Below are positions 41,381-50,818 of a stretch of DNA of 64,000 nucleotides, in pieces. Origin of the DNA: Konateibacter massiliensis (GTDB lineage Bacteria; Bacillota; Clostridia; Lachnospirales; Lachnospiraceae); assembly GCF_900184995.1 (NCBI RefSeq), contig NZ_LT860099.1, positions 1,455,931-1,519,930 on the forward strand. Direction: 5' to 3'. Every line of letters starts with the position of its first letter. Position 1 is the first letter of the stretch. Made by a program: the position numbers and the translations under genes. The notes beneath the pieces are model-generated. The model ran no database searches, had not been told where the DNA came from, and saw only the letters and a program-made list of their open reading frames with translations.

Positions 41381-42595
41381 TTACTGACCTCCCAGCAATT
41401 GCTTCACCAGGCTCTGCGCATCAAATATTTCAATATCATCCGGTACATTCTGTCCAGATGTCACATAAGCCAGTTCTTTTCCTGAATACATCTTAATATT
41501 CAAAATATTTCCTAAACTTGTTGTTTCATCCAATTTAGTAAATATAATACTATAATCTACCATATTGTTGTAAGTGTCAACAATTTTAATCAAATCTTTA
41601 TACTTTGTTGCCGCACTGATTACAAGATAAATCTCTTTCTCTACCTCATCACCAAGGCAATCAACCAACTGCTTGATATCATCGGTCTGCTCTTTATTCT
41701 TATGAGAATGTCCTGCCGTATCAACCAAAATAAAATCATAGTCTTTATAACGCTCGAAAGAAGCTTCCAGTTCATCAGATGAATATATGATGTCAAAGGG
41801 AACTCCTAAAATATTGGCATAAGTCCTAAGCTGTTCTGCCGCAGCAATACGATAGGTATCCGCCGTGAGCATTGCAATCTTCTTATTGCCTTCCACATGA
41901 AATTTTGATGCTATCTTTGCCAGTGTAGTCGTCTTTCCCACTCCGGTAGGTCCGATAAAAAACACTACCTTTGGCTTCTTTTTTGCCTCGCTGATAAGCT
42001 TTGCCTGACCAAGTTTTAAAATCATGCGCTGGTAAATATTTGCGAGCACATGGTCGATTGTCAGATCTTTATTTTTAATCAATTCAATTTCACCTATGAA
42101 TTGATTAATATACTTTTCGTCTACCTCCATATCAAGCAGCGTTTTATAAATCAGCTGTGAAAATACTGCCGTCTCACTCTTTTCTTCCGGCTCCTTCGGC
42201 TTTTCTTTCTCCGCTGGCTTTGTCTCAATCTGCTTTTCTAAAAGAAGTTGTAAATCAGAGAGTCTTTTTTCAATCGCTGAAGTATCTTCCCTTTTGCTTT
42301 TTACAGGGGGGTCTTTCTTTACCGGCTCCATCATGTCCAACTCCTCCTCGACAAGGATATCAAAACTGCTTTTGGTTGAGGCCGGAGAAGCCGCCGGTTT
42401 TTCCGGCTTTTTCTCTTCTTTTTTCCCCTCTTCCAATGCCACGGTAACTTCCACGGTTGTAGGCTTGAAGAGCTTGAAAACTCCTCTTTGCTTCATTGTC
42501 TTCACATTTAATACAACCGCATCGTTCCCAAGCTCTTCCTTCGCCTGTAAGACAGCTTCCATCTCAGTTGCACCTTGATATTTTTTAATTATCAC
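41381..42595 (-). CDS. flhF: Flagellar placement GTPase FlhF
   Basis: 404-residue SRP-type GTPase. B-domain (1-about 110, Lys/Glu/Pro-rich and variable), N-domain (about 150-205) and G-domain with G1 GPTGVGKTTTLAKIA, TADTYRIAAAEQL, DTAGHSHKN and TKLDETTS. Recruits early flagellar parts to the assembly site. The start is GTG, sharing its G with the flhA stop codon TAG, so the two are translationally coupled. Confidence 0.95.
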   Translation of the reverse strand: MIIKKYQGATEMEAVLQAKEELGNDAVVLNVKTMKQRGVFKLFKPTTVEVTVALEEGKKEEKKPEKPAASPASTKSSFDILVEEELDMMEPVKKDPPVKSKREDTSAIEKRLSDLQLLLEKQIETKPAEKEKPKEPEEKSETAVFSQLIYKTLLDMEVDEKYINQFIGEIELIKNKDLTIDHVLANIYQRMILKLGQAKLISEAKKKPKVVFFIGPTGVGKTTTLAKIASKFHVEGNKKIAMLTADTYRIAAAEQLRTYANILGVPFDIIYSSDELEASFERYKDYDFILVDTAGHSHKNKEQTDDIKQLVDCLGDEVEKEIYLVISAATKYKDLIKIVDTYNNMVDYSIIFTKLDETTSLGNILNIKMYSGKELAYVTSGQNVPDDIEIFDAQSLVKQLLGGQ

Positions 42596-44628
42596 TATAC
42601 TGTCACCATCCCTACTGACTGTAATTCAATATTTGATTCAATTTCATTGTAGGATACTACAACCAAATCTTTAAAATAATCTTGTGTAAGCTTCTTAAAA
42701 TACATTCTCACGATAGGTGATGTAATAATAATTGCGCTTTTTCCAAGATTTTGTAACTTATTCATTTCCGCTTCCACAGAAGCAATAATCGTCTTTGTTT
42801 TTTCCGGCTCCAATGTCAGAAAAGCTCCCTGTTCGGTCTGCTTTACCGATCCCATGATATCCTGCTCCACCTTTGGATCCAGTGTGATAACCTGCGTCGC
42901 TTCTCCCTGTTCAAAATACTTCGCAGAGATTGCTCTCTTTAGACTTTGGCGCGCATACTCAGTCAAAATATCCGGATCTCTCGTCGTTGATGAGTAGTCC
43001 GCCAGCGTTTCACATATGGTAAGTAGGTCTCGGATTGAGATGCCTTCTTTTAACAGGTTCTGTAAAACCTTCTGCACTTCTCCGATGCCAAGCTGCTTTG
43101 GTATAAGCTCCTCAATAAGTGTTGAATTGTTCTCTTTCACATTGTTGATAAGATTCTGAACATCCTGTCTTGTGAGAAGCTCATCAATATGGTTTCGAAT
43201 AATCTCCGTTAAGTGTGTTGCAATGATAGACGGCGGATCTACTACGGTATAACCCATACTTTCCGCGCGCTCTCTCTGGCTCTCTGTAATCCAGATTGCC
43301 GGAAGATGGAAGGATGGCTCGAAGGTAGGAATACCTGTAATCTCCTCCTCTACATAGCCCGGATTCATCGCCATATAATGGTCAAACAGTATTTCACCCT
43401 CACTTACCTGAACACCTTTTATCTTAATGATATATTGATTCGGATTTAACTGAATATTATCTCTTAAACGAATAATCGGAACAACCGTACCTAATTCAAG
43501 TGCAATTTGGCGTCGTATCATAACAACACGGTCTAGCAAATCACCGCCCTGGTTTACATCGGCAAGTGGGATGATACCGTAGCCAAATTCCAATTCAATC
43601 GGATCTACATGGAGAAGAGATACCACATTTTCAGGTCTTCTGATTTCATCCGCAACCGATTCTCCTGCATCCACTTCTTCCTCAATCGCTTCAACACCAA
43701 TCTGTCTGGACATCGCCGCACCCGTAAGGATAAATACAAGTCCGAGAAGTCCGAACACCAAAATATTCAGCGGGGTTGCTACACCAAGTAACAGTAACGT
43801 AGCTCCAACCATATAAAGCACCTTCGGTATCGAAAACAACTGCTTTACAAGCACATCGCCAAAGTCTGCCTCTTTCGAGGTTTTTGTAACCAGAATACCG
43901 GTTGACAGCGATATCATAATGGATGGTATCTGACTTACAAGACCATCACCGATTGTCAATATAATATATTTATTTAACGCCTCGTTGAGATCCATACCCT
44001 GTCTTAGCATACCCATGGCAAGACCACCTACGATATTTATCACAACAATAATAAGACCTGCTATCGCATCTCCTTTTACGTACTTTGTCGCACCATCCAT
44101 GGCTCCAAAGAAAGCAGATTCCTGCTGTATCTTTTCTCTTCTTTCTACTGCCTGTTTATCATTTATAGCGCCTGTATTCAAATCGGCGTCAATCGCCATC
44201 TGCTTACCCGGCATAGCATCGAGCGTAAATCTTGCGGTTACTTCCGCAACTCTTTCAGAACCCTTATTAATTACAATAAACTGCACAAGTATTAAAATAA
44301 CAAATACAATTGCACCGATAATCAAATCTCCGCCACCAACAAATTCTCCGAAGGTCTGAACAACATTACCCGGATCACCTGATGAAAGGATAAGCTTTGT
44401 CGTAGAAACGTTCAAAGATATTCTAAAAATTGTCGTAAATAACAATATCGTTGGAAAAGATGACATATTTAATACCTCTTTTGTAAAAAGAGCATTAAAT
44501 AAAATGGTTAAGGTTATTGCTATATTACATGCTAACATGATATCAAGTAAGAAAGCAGGCATGGGAATAATCAAAAACACAATTGCTGCTAATAAAAATG
44601 CTCCTACGCCTATATCTGTCTTCTTCAT
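42595..44628 (-). CDS. flhA: Flagellar export gate protein FlhA
   Basis: 677 residues. The N-terminal part (about 1-310) has eight predicted membrane helices with the FHIPEP-family signature region GDPGNVVQTFGEFVGGG and TRFTLDAMPGKQMAIDADLN. The C-terminal cytoplasmic domain (about 340-677) binds export chaperones and forms the nonameric ring. Central component of the flagellar type III export gate and proton channel. GGAGG precedes the ATG. No defect. Confidence 0.98.
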   Translation of the reverse strand: MKKTDIGVGAFLLAAIVFLIIPMPAFLLDIMLACNIAITLTILFNALFTKEVLNMSSFPTILLFTTIFRISLNVSTTKLILSSGDPGNVVQTFGEFVGGGDLIIGAIVFVILILVQFIVINKGSERVAEVTARFTLDAMPGKQMAIDADLNTGAINDKQAVERREKIQQESAFFGAMDGATKYVKGDAIAGLIIVVINIVGGLAMGMLRQGMDLNEALNKYIILTIGDGLVSQIPSIMISLSTGILVTKTSKEADFGDVLVKQLFSIPKVLYMVGATLLLLGVATPLNILVFGLLGLVFILTGAAMSRQIGVEAIEEEVDAGESVADEIRRPENVVSLLHVDPIELEFGYGIIPLADVNQGGDLLDRVVMIRRQIALELGTVVPIIRLRDNIQLNPNQYIIKIKGVQVSEGEILFDHYMAMNPGYVEEEITGIPTFEPSFHLPAIWITESQRERAESMGYTVVDPPSIIATHLTEIIRNHIDELLTRQDVQNLINNVKENNSTLIEELIPKQLGIGEVQKVLQNLLKEGISIRDLLTICETLADYSSTTRDPDILTEYARQSLKRAISAKYFEQGEATQVITLDPKVEQDIMGSVKQTEQGAFLTLEPEKTKTIIASVEAEMNKLQNLGKSAIIITSPIVRMYFKKLTQDYFKDLVVVSYNEIESNIELQSVGMVTV

Positions 44629-44668
44629 GTTTTACCTCCTCTACATGTTATTCCTATTATATACAAAT

Positions 44669-45775
44669 TTAACTATGTTTTAAACTATAAACATACGCTA
44701 AAACTTCAGCCACTGCCTGATACAACTCAGGCGGTATCTGCTCACCCACATCTACATTATAGTATAACATTCTCGCCAACGGCTTATTTTCTACAATTTC
44801 AATATGATATTCTTTTGCGTTTTCCCTGATTTTCTGCGCCAAATAGTCCTCGCCCTTCGCAACGACAATCGGTGCACTTGCGTTTTCAGCATCATATTTC
44901 ACCGCCACCGCAAAGTGGGTAGGGTTTGTGATAACAACATCTGCGGTAGAGAGAGACTGCATCATTCTTCTTCTGGAAGCTTCCTGCATTTTGCTTCTTA
45001 TCTTTCCTTTTATCTCCGGATTACCTTCCGCATTTTTATATTCATCTTTAATTTCCTGCTTGGTCATTTTCATGTCAGTCGTAAATTTATATTTTTGATA
45101 AATGTAATCTGCCAAGCCTACAATCATATAGACTGCACTCAGTTTTATACCCAAATCTATTATAATTTCTCCGATATATGTCAAGGCCAGCTTAAGCGGT
45201 ATATCATATAACCGGAAAATGATTTCCTGCTCTGATTTCAAGGTGGAATATGCAACATAAGCAATAATCCCTATTTTAAATACACTTTTGAAAAGTTCAA
45301 AGATAGCCCTTGTCGAAACAATCTTTTTTAATCCATTGATGGGACTAAATTTATTTAACTTCGGTTGCAGGGGTTTCATAGTCGGCTTCCATTTTACCTG
45401 AGCCAAGTCCGCTATCAGACTAATCATAAATCCCACAAGAAATATGGGTGCCACCATCTGAAGCATAATAAACATTGTCTCATTCACAATACGGGTATAC
45501 ATCCTTGTTTCCATCATTTGATCCTTATTCAGAACCATTTCAGGTATCAGATTATAGATAGCGGAAAAAGACTCCAGAAACTTAGTTCCCAAAGTTCCTA
45601 TCCATATTTTAAGAATAATAAAAAATCCAAACAGCATAAGTGCACTGTTTATTTCATTACTCTTTGCAACCTGCCCTTCTTTTCTGGCATCTTCCAGCTT
45701 CTTCGCAGTAGCCGGTTCCGTTTTTTCCCCGCCGGGTCCATCTTTTGCAAAATACTGAAGATTATATTTTATCAT
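44669..45775 (-). CDS. flhB: Flagellar export gate/switch protein FlhB
   Basis: 368 residues with four membrane helices (about 45-215) and a cytoplasmic domain that cleaves itself at NPTH, visible as VITNPTHFAVAVKYD. Cleavage switches export from rod/hook to filament substrates, in response to FliK. ETEPATAKKLEDARKEGQV-like N-terminal motif is present (EKTEPATAKKLEDARKEG). It follows fliR by 1 bp. Confidence 0.97.
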   Translation of the reverse strand: MIKYNLQYFAKDGPGGEKTEPATAKKLEDARKEGQVAKSNEINSALMLFGFFIILKIWIGTLGTKFLESFSAIYNLIPEMVLNKDQMMETRMYTRIVNETMFIMLQMVAPIFLVGFMISLIADLAQVKWKPTMKPLQPKLNKFSPINGLKKIVSTRAIFELFKSVFKIGIIAYVAYSTLKSEQEIIFRLYDIPLKLALTYIGEIIIDLGIKLSAVYMIVGLADYIYQKYKFTTDMKMTKQEIKDEYKNAEGNPEIKGKIRSKMQEASRRRMMQSLSTADVVITNPTHFAVAVKYDAENASAPIVVAKGEDYLAQKIRENAKEYHIEIVENKPLARMLYYNVDVGEQIPPELYQAVAEVLAYVYSLKHS

Positions 45776-45776
45776 A

Positions 45777-46556
45777 CTAATACATTCCTTGTATCATGGA
45801 CACTATCATTTTTTTCATTTCCGTAAAAATGTAATTTGCCACATTATTAAACATTCCTATTGTAAGAAAAATCGTAATCAGTCCCATCATGATTTTTAAT
45901 TGAATACCAATTACAAACATATTCATCTGCGGTGCAACCTTTGCCAATACACCAAGAACGACATTTGTTACCAAAATAACCGCAAATATCGGCAATACAA
46001 TCCGAAATCCTATAATTAGATAATCTGCCATGTACGCAAGAAAGCTGTCATATAGACGGTCCATATTAAACTGAACATTTCCCAAAGGAACCAGTTGATA
46101 TGCATCTACAACTGCTCTAAGCAGATAATGCGGCATATCGGAGCATACCATAACAAGCATAAATATATAGTTATAAAAGCTACCACTGATGGATGTTTCT
46201 TCCTTACTGATAGGGTCAAGCACACTTACCATCGAAAAACCGATGTCCATGTCAATCATTCTTCCGGCAAAAGCAATAATAGAATAACAAATACTGGCAG
46301 ACAGTCCTAACAAAAGTCCTGCTATCCCCTCTCTGAGAACAATCGCTCCATACTCTATCACCGTGGAATATGCCAATGCCCCCCGCGGTAATACCGGATA
46401 GACAACTAAGGTTATAAAAAATGCCAGTCCCGCTCTCACTCTTCTAGGTACATTGCTGATCGAAAAATAAGGTGCTATAAAAATAAATGCACTAATTCGA
46501 ACAAATACCAGCATTAACTGTTCTAATTCCCCCTGCGTAAACTGTATATCAACCAT
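45777..46556 (-). CDS. fliR: Flagellar export gate protein FliR
   Basis: 259-residue membrane protein with about six hydrophobic segments. Family features include FVRISAFIFIAPYFS near the N-terminus and the DIGFSMVSVLDP block. Forms the FliP5-FliQ4-FliR1 export gate core. The start has a modest GTAGG site. It lies between fliQ and flhB in the universal order. Confidence 0.95.
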   Translation of the reverse strand: MVDIQFTQGELEQLMLVFVRISAFIFIAPYFSISNVPRRVRAGLAFFITLVVYPVLPRGALAYSTVIEYGAIVLREGIAGLLLGLSASICYSIIAFAGRMIDMDIGFSMVSVLDPISKEETSISGSFYNYIFMLVMVCSDMPHYLLRAVVDAYQLVPLGNVQFNMDRLYDSFLAYMADYLIIGFRIVLPIFAVILVTNVVLGVLAKVAPQMNMFVIGIQLKIMMGLITIFLTIGMFNNVANYIFTEMKKMIVSMIQGMY

Positions 46557-46560
46557 AACG

Positions 46561-46833
46561 CTAACCTACGTATATGCTGAAATTAGACCAAAGGCGGATC
46601 ATAAATTCTACAATATTATTTAAAATCCAGCCTCCGAAAACCATTATCGCAAGAAAAATACAAATAATCTTAGGAACAAAGGTCAAGGTCTGCTCTTGAA
46701 TGGATGTAGCCGTCTGAACAATACTGATAACCAGCCCGACAATCAAGGATACAAGCAGCAAGGGAGCCGACGAAATAATAATTGTATATACTGTGTCTTT
46801 TGCTATATCTATAACAATTTCTGAAGTAATCAA
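46561..46833 (-). CDS. fliQ: Flagellar export gate protein FliQ
   Basis: 90 residues, two membrane helices (about 14-38 and 52-75) with SLIVGLVISIVQTATSIQEQTLTFVPKI, the FliQ signature. Part of the FliPQR gate. It uses a TTG start (46831-46833) after AAAGGA; no ATG is available nearby. Confidence 0.95.
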   Translation of the reverse strand: MITSEIVIDIAKDTVYTIIISSAPLLLVSLIVGLVISIVQTATSIQEQTLTFVPKIICIFLAIMVFGGWILNNIVEFMIRLWSNFSIYVG

Positions 46834-46853
46834 ATTCCTTTCGCTCCTTTATA

Positions 46854-47702
46854 TCAATAAAATGTCTTGACCAAATTGCCGATAATCAGATTCCAACCGT
46901 CCGCTAAGATAAACAGCAATAGTTTAAACGGCATGGAAATTGTAGTCGGCGGCAGCATCATCATACCCATCGACATCAAGGTAGATGCAACTACCATATC
47001 AATGATAATAAACGGGATATAAATTAAAAATCCCATAATAAAAGCAGAACGCAACTCGCTTATAATAAAACTAGGTATCAAAACAGTAATCGGAACATCA
47101 TTCTGACTTTCTATCGTTGTGTTAACCTGAGCAATATCCAAAAATAATTGGATATCCCTTGTCTGGGTCTGCTCAAACATAAACTCCCGCAAAGGTTCAA
47201 GCCCTATCTCCAATGCCTGCTCCTGCGTAATCTCGCCTGCATCTAACGGCTTAATTGCCGTATCATTGATTTGCGTAAAAATCGGCCCCATAATAAACAA
47301 GGTTAAGAACAATGCCAGTCCCACCAACACCTGATTAGGAGGTGCTGTCTGTGTAGCGAGCGCAGCTCTTGTAAAATGGAGTACAATAATAATTCTGGTA
47401 AAAGACGTAAGCATAATCAAAATAGAAGGTGCCAGCGAAATAATCGTCAAAAACAGTAATATTTTAATGCTTGCCGAAAGTCCGCCTTCTCCGTCCGTAT
47501 TATAATTGATGCTCAATCCACCTACTGTATTGCTTGGACTCAAGGTGTCCGGATTGGAACCTCCCGTCCCCTCCGTGAGCCCTTCTGTTGTTGTTCCTGT
47601 TGCATAAGCAGTGTTTGGCGCAAAACTAACCATTAATAAAATTCCCAAAAATATACCTAACAGTTTATATCTATTTCTCTTTACTCTTCTTTTTAATGTC
47701 AT
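46854..47702 (-). CDS. fliP: Flagellar export gate protein FliP
   Basis: 282 residues. Cleavable-type N-terminal signal (MTLKRRVKRN, hydrophobic 12-28, ends near TAYA), a short Gly/Ser/Thr-rich periplasm-type spacer (35-68), then four membrane helices. The FliP signatures TSFTRIIIVLHFTRAALATQ and the loop with FLYIPFIIIDMVVAS-like sequence are present. Forms the pentameric gate core. It follows fliO. Confidence 0.96.
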   Translation of the reverse strand: MTLKRRVKRNRYKLLGIFLGILLMVSFAPNTAYATGTTTEGLTEGTGGSNPDTLSPSNTVGGLSINYNTDGEGGLSASIKILLFLTIISLAPSILIMLTSFTRIIIVLHFTRAALATQTAPPNQVLVGLALFLTLFIMGPIFTQINDTAIKPLDAGEITQEQALEIGLEPLREFMFEQTQTRDIQLFLDIAQVNTTIESQNDVPITVLIPSFIISELRSAFIMGFLIYIPFIIIDMVVASTLMSMGMMMLPPTTISMPFKLLLFILADGWNLIIGNLVKTFY

Positions 47703-47715
47703 TTGCCCAACCCGC

Positions 47716-48084
47716 CTACTTCTTGTGTTTTAACTCTTTTATTTTGTTTAATATTTCGTTAAAGCTCTCTTTCGGAGCATCCCCTTGCCCCATTAAATCA
47801 AGCTGCTCTTCCTCTATCTCGGTCAGCATCGTAATACTGTCCTTACCTATAGCAATCACCAAATATTTTTCTCCGGTTCTGATAATCTGAATATATTTGT
47901 TCGTTGTAACCTTAAAGGTTTCAATCACCTCTATGTTTTTGTTATAAGTCCTCGTCTTCTGTATTTGAGATATCCATTTCGTTGTGTAATAGGACAGACC
48001 CAACACAATAACAAAGATAACCGCAACTGTAAAGAGCTGCCATATACTCTCCAAACCGGAGCCTTGCGAAACTGCTATATACAT
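47716..48084 (-). CDS. fliO: Flagellar biosynthesis protein FliO
   Basis: About 122 residues: one membrane helix (about 15-35) and a basic cytoplasmic tail with EVIETFKVTTNKYIQIIRTG, the FliO/FliZ pattern. It helps FliP assemble. ATG at 48084 is chosen because GGAGG lies just upstream; a TTG four codons earlier would include it. A 130-bp spacer with an imperfect hairpin separates it from cheY. Confidence 0.9.
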   Translation of the reverse strand: MYIAVSQGSGLESIWQLFTVAVIFVIVLGLSYYTTKWISQIQKTRTYNKNIEVIETFKVTTNKYIQIIRTGEKYLVIAIGKDSITMLTEIEEEQLDLMGQGDAPKESFNEILNKIKELKHKK

Positions 48085-48156
48085 AATGTCCTCCAAGAGA
48101 ATAAATTAAGCGTGTAACTGTAAAAGTGCTAAACAGCCACAAAATTAATCACTTAC

Positions 48157-48193
48157 AATAATAGAAAGCTCGCTACGCTCACTTTCTATTATC
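48157..48193. repeat. Inverted repeat between cheY and fliO
   Basis: ATAATAGAAAG (48158-48168) pairs with CTTTCTATTAT (48182-48192) around a GC-rich loop. No T-run on the minus strand follows, so it is not a classic terminator; it may stabilise or process the mRNA. Confidence 0.6.
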
Positions 48194-48214
48194 TAATCAT
48201 TCCTATATTCTTTG

Positions 48215-48577
48215 TTAACCTACTACCTTTTTCACAGCCTCTAATACACGATCTGCCTGGAAAGGCTTAACAATAAAATCTTTTGCTCCTGACTGAATTG
48301 ATTCAATGACCATAGCCTGCTGTCCCATTGCTGAACACATAATAACAAGTGCCTTCGGATCTCCTGCTACAATTTTCTTTAATGCCTGAATTCCGTCCAT
48401 CTCCGGCATTGTAATATCCATCAATACCAAGTCCGGTTTTGTTTCATTGTATTTTTCCACCGCTTTTGCTCCATTTTCAGCCTCACCAATTACATTATAA
48501 CCATTTTTAGTTAAAATGTCCTTTATCATCATTCTCATAAATGCTGCATCATCGCAAATTAAAATATTTTTAGCCAT
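48215..48577 (-). CDS. cheY: Chemotaxis response regulator CheY
   Basis: 120-residue single receiver domain. Acidic pair Asp9-Asp10 in ICDDAAFM, phosphoacceptor Asp54 in LVLMDITMPEMDG, Thr/Ser in the switch position (CSAMGQQ), Lys in VKPFQADR. When phosphorylated by CheA it binds the motor switch (FliM/FliY N-terminal peptides). ATAGGAG precedes the ATG. It lies between fliY and fliO as in Bacillus. Confidence 0.97.
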   Translation of the reverse strand: MAKNILICDDAAFMRMMIKDILTKNGYNVIGEAENGAKAVEKYNETKPDLVLMDITMPEMDGIQALKKIVAGDPKALVIMCSAMGQQAMVIESIQSGAKDFIVKPFQADRVLEAVKKVVG

Positions 48578-48617
48578 GTTTTCAACTCCTATTTTTCTTC
48601 GATATTATTGATTTGTT

Positions 48618-49793
48618 TTATTTAACAATTTCGGTTATTCTCACACCAAAACTCTCTTCAATTACTACAACTTCACCTTTTGCTACATACTTGCCATTTA
48701 CCAATACATCAATTGGTTCACCTGCAATTTTATTTAATTCAATAATAGTTCCCGGTGAAAATTCCAATATTTCCTGGATTGATTTGCTTGTACGTCCCAA
48801 CTCTACGGTCACCTGTAACGGCACATCCATGATAAGACCAATGTTCTCGCTTCCACTTACAAAACCTGTGTTTGTAAACGGCTGGAACTGTGCAGGTTGG
48901 ATATTTTGGGCAGGCTGCATATATGGCTGTGGCGCGTAAGGCTGCGCCTGCATATAAGGCTGCTGCATATACGGTTGCTGCATTGACATTCCCTCCATGT
49001 TCATCATCTGCTGCGGCTGTGAATACATCTGCTGCTCCATCGGCTGCTGTTGTTGTATTTGCTGCGGTGCCGGCTGTGGTGCTTCTTCTACCGGCTGCTT
49101 TTGTACTTCCATTCCACCGTTTGAACCGATAAACTTTTCATACAATTCTTTCGCAAACTCAACTGGATATAACTGCATGATGCTGCTATCCACTAACCCC
49201 TCAATTTCCATTTTAAAAGCAACTTTAATGAAAGTTCCTGATAAAAATGACGCTATCTCCTCCTCATTGACAGTTTCATTCAAATCTACTACTGTCGCCA
49301 CAGGCGGGCTGATATCTACCACCTTATTCAACATAGAGGATAAGGATGTTGCTGATGATCCCATCATCTGGTTCATCGCTTCACAAATTGCACTGACATG
49401 AAGCTCCCCAAGCTCTCCCTCTACATTAGTACCATCACCGCCCATCATAAGGTCTGTGATAACTTTTACATCTCTCTCTTTTAGAATTAGAATATTTTTT
49501 CCATCCAATCCGTCCTTATAAGAAATTTGTATAAAAACACAAGGCCTGTCATAATCCTTCGCTATATCGTCCCATGTTGCATATGTAACAACCGGCGTTG
49601 TGATGGTAACTTTGGTATTTACAAGTGAAAATAAGGTTGTTGCCGCAGTCCCCATACTGATGTTTGCAATTTCACCTACAGCGTCCTTCTCAGCATCTGT
49701 AAGTAATTCCGCAGAACTGCTTTCACTGCTTATCTCTTCTGCTGTACCATTTAACAATGCATTAATTTCTTCCTGTGATAACATTCCGTCCAT
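48618..49793 (-). CDS. fliY: Flagellar motor switch phosphatase FliY
   Basis: 391 residues in four parts. An N-terminal CheY-P-binding peptide (LSQEEINALLNG). A CheC-like domain with two intact phosphatase sites (DAVGEIAN, and SAICEAMN about 100 residues later). A Gln/Pro/Met-rich linker of about 80 residues with PYMQ-type repeats. A C-terminal FliN/SpoA domain (VTVELGRTSKSIQEILEF). It is a switch component and CheY-P phosphatase. The linker is unusually long and repetitive. AGAGGAG precedes the ATG, about 10 bases away. Confidence 0.95.
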   Translation of the reverse strand: MDGMLSQEEINALLNGTAEEISSESSSAELLTDAEKDAVGEIANISMGTAATTLFSLVNTKVTITTPVVTYATWDDIAKDYDRPCVFIQISYKDGLDGKNILILKERDVKVITDLMMGGDGTNVEGELGELHVSAICEAMNQMMGSSATSLSSMLNKVVDISPPVATVVDLNETVNEEEIASFLSGTFIKVAFKMEIEGLVDSSIMQLYPVEFAKELYEKFIGSNGGMEVQKQPVEEAPQPAPQQIQQQQPMEQQMYSQPQQMMNMEGMSMQQPYMQQPYMQAQPYAPQPYMQPAQNIQPAQFQPFTNTGFVSGSENIGLIMDVPLQVTVELGRTSKSIQEILEFSPGTIIELNKIAGEPIDVLVNGKYVAKGEVVVIEESFGVRITEIVK

Positions 49794-49797
49794 TACT

Positions 49798-50778
49798 TCA
49801 CTGCTCCTCTCTTATTATTGATGTAACTCTTACCGCGTAGGCATCTCCAGATGAACCGGGCAGGGCAGTAAATTTTTTAATATTCCCTACAAATACATCT
49901 AACTCTTGATCAACTTTTGAATCTAATTTTATTATATCACCAATTTGCAGATTGACAAAATCGTTTACTGCTATTGAACTTGTTCCAAGAACAGTGCGAA
50001 CTGGTATGTTAGCCCGACCAATTAAGCTTTGAATTGCTTCTTCATAGCTTTCCTCATCATCTCTTTGCATTGTTGAGTACCAATATTTTGTATTCAACTT
50101 ATCCATAACATCTTCCAACGTGATGAACGGCAAACATATATTCATTAGACCTTCTATATCACCGATACGGATGTTCAGTGTAACAATCGCTATCATCTCA
50201 CTCGGCGAAATAACCTGTGCAAACTGTGAATTCGTCTCAATTCTTTCCAGTCTTGGCTCAATTGCCACTACATTCTGCCACGGCTCTCTGAGCAAATTCG
50301 TACAGATTACCATAATTCTTTCTATTACTGACAACTCAATCTCTGAATAGTCTCTATTCTTCTCAAGCGGTCGTCCATATCCTCCGAGCATACGGTCTAC
50401 AATCGCATAGCCTAAGTTAGACGCCAGCTCCAAAATAATATTCCCCGTCAACGGAGCAAAATTAACAACTCCAAGAATAACCGGATTGGATAATGCGTTG
50501 GTAAATTCAGAATAGGTAACCGCTTCCGAATTCATAACTTCCACTTGTATATTTTTTCTCAAATATCCCGGCAAATTAGTTGAAAGCAATCTACCATAAT
50601 GTTCAAATATAATTTCCAACGTTCTCAGGTGTTCCTTTGAGAATTTTGACGGTCTGGCAAAGTCATAATTTCTTACCTGCTTTTCCTCGGGACCATTCAT
50701 TTCCTCAACATCTATTTCACCAGAATTCAAAGCATTGAGCAAATTATCAATCTCGCTTTGGGACAATACTTCTCCCAT
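49798..50778 (-). CDS. fliM: Flagellar motor switch protein FliM
   Basis: 326 residues. N-terminal CheY-P-binding peptide LSQSEIDNLL, a middle domain of CheC-like fold without the phosphatase residues, and a C-terminal FliN-like SpoA domain (VRTVLGTSSIAVNDFVNLQIGD). Forms the C-ring with FliG and FliY and sets rotation direction. ATG at 50778 follows AGGAGGTGAG; a GTG three codons upstream overlaps that site. Confidence 0.96.
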   Translation of the reverse strand: MGEVLSQSEIDNLLNALNSGEIDVEEMNGPEEKQVRNYDFARPSKFSKEHLRTLEIIFEHYGRLLSTNLPGYLRKNIQVEVMNSEAVTYSEFTNALSNPVILGVVNFAPLTGNIILELASNLGYAIVDRMLGGYGRPLEKNRDYSEIELSVIERIMVICTNLLREPWQNVVAIEPRLERIETNSQFAQVISPSEMIAIVTLNIRIGDIEGLMNICLPFITLEDVMDKLNTKYWYSTMQRDDEESYEEAIQSLIGRANIPVRTVLGTSSIAVNDFVNLQIGDIIKLDSKVDQELDVFVGNIKKFTALPGSSGDAYAVRVTSIIREEQ

Positions 50779-50818
50779 TTTACTCACCTCCTAGATTGCT
50801 CTATTTATTGTATCATTC

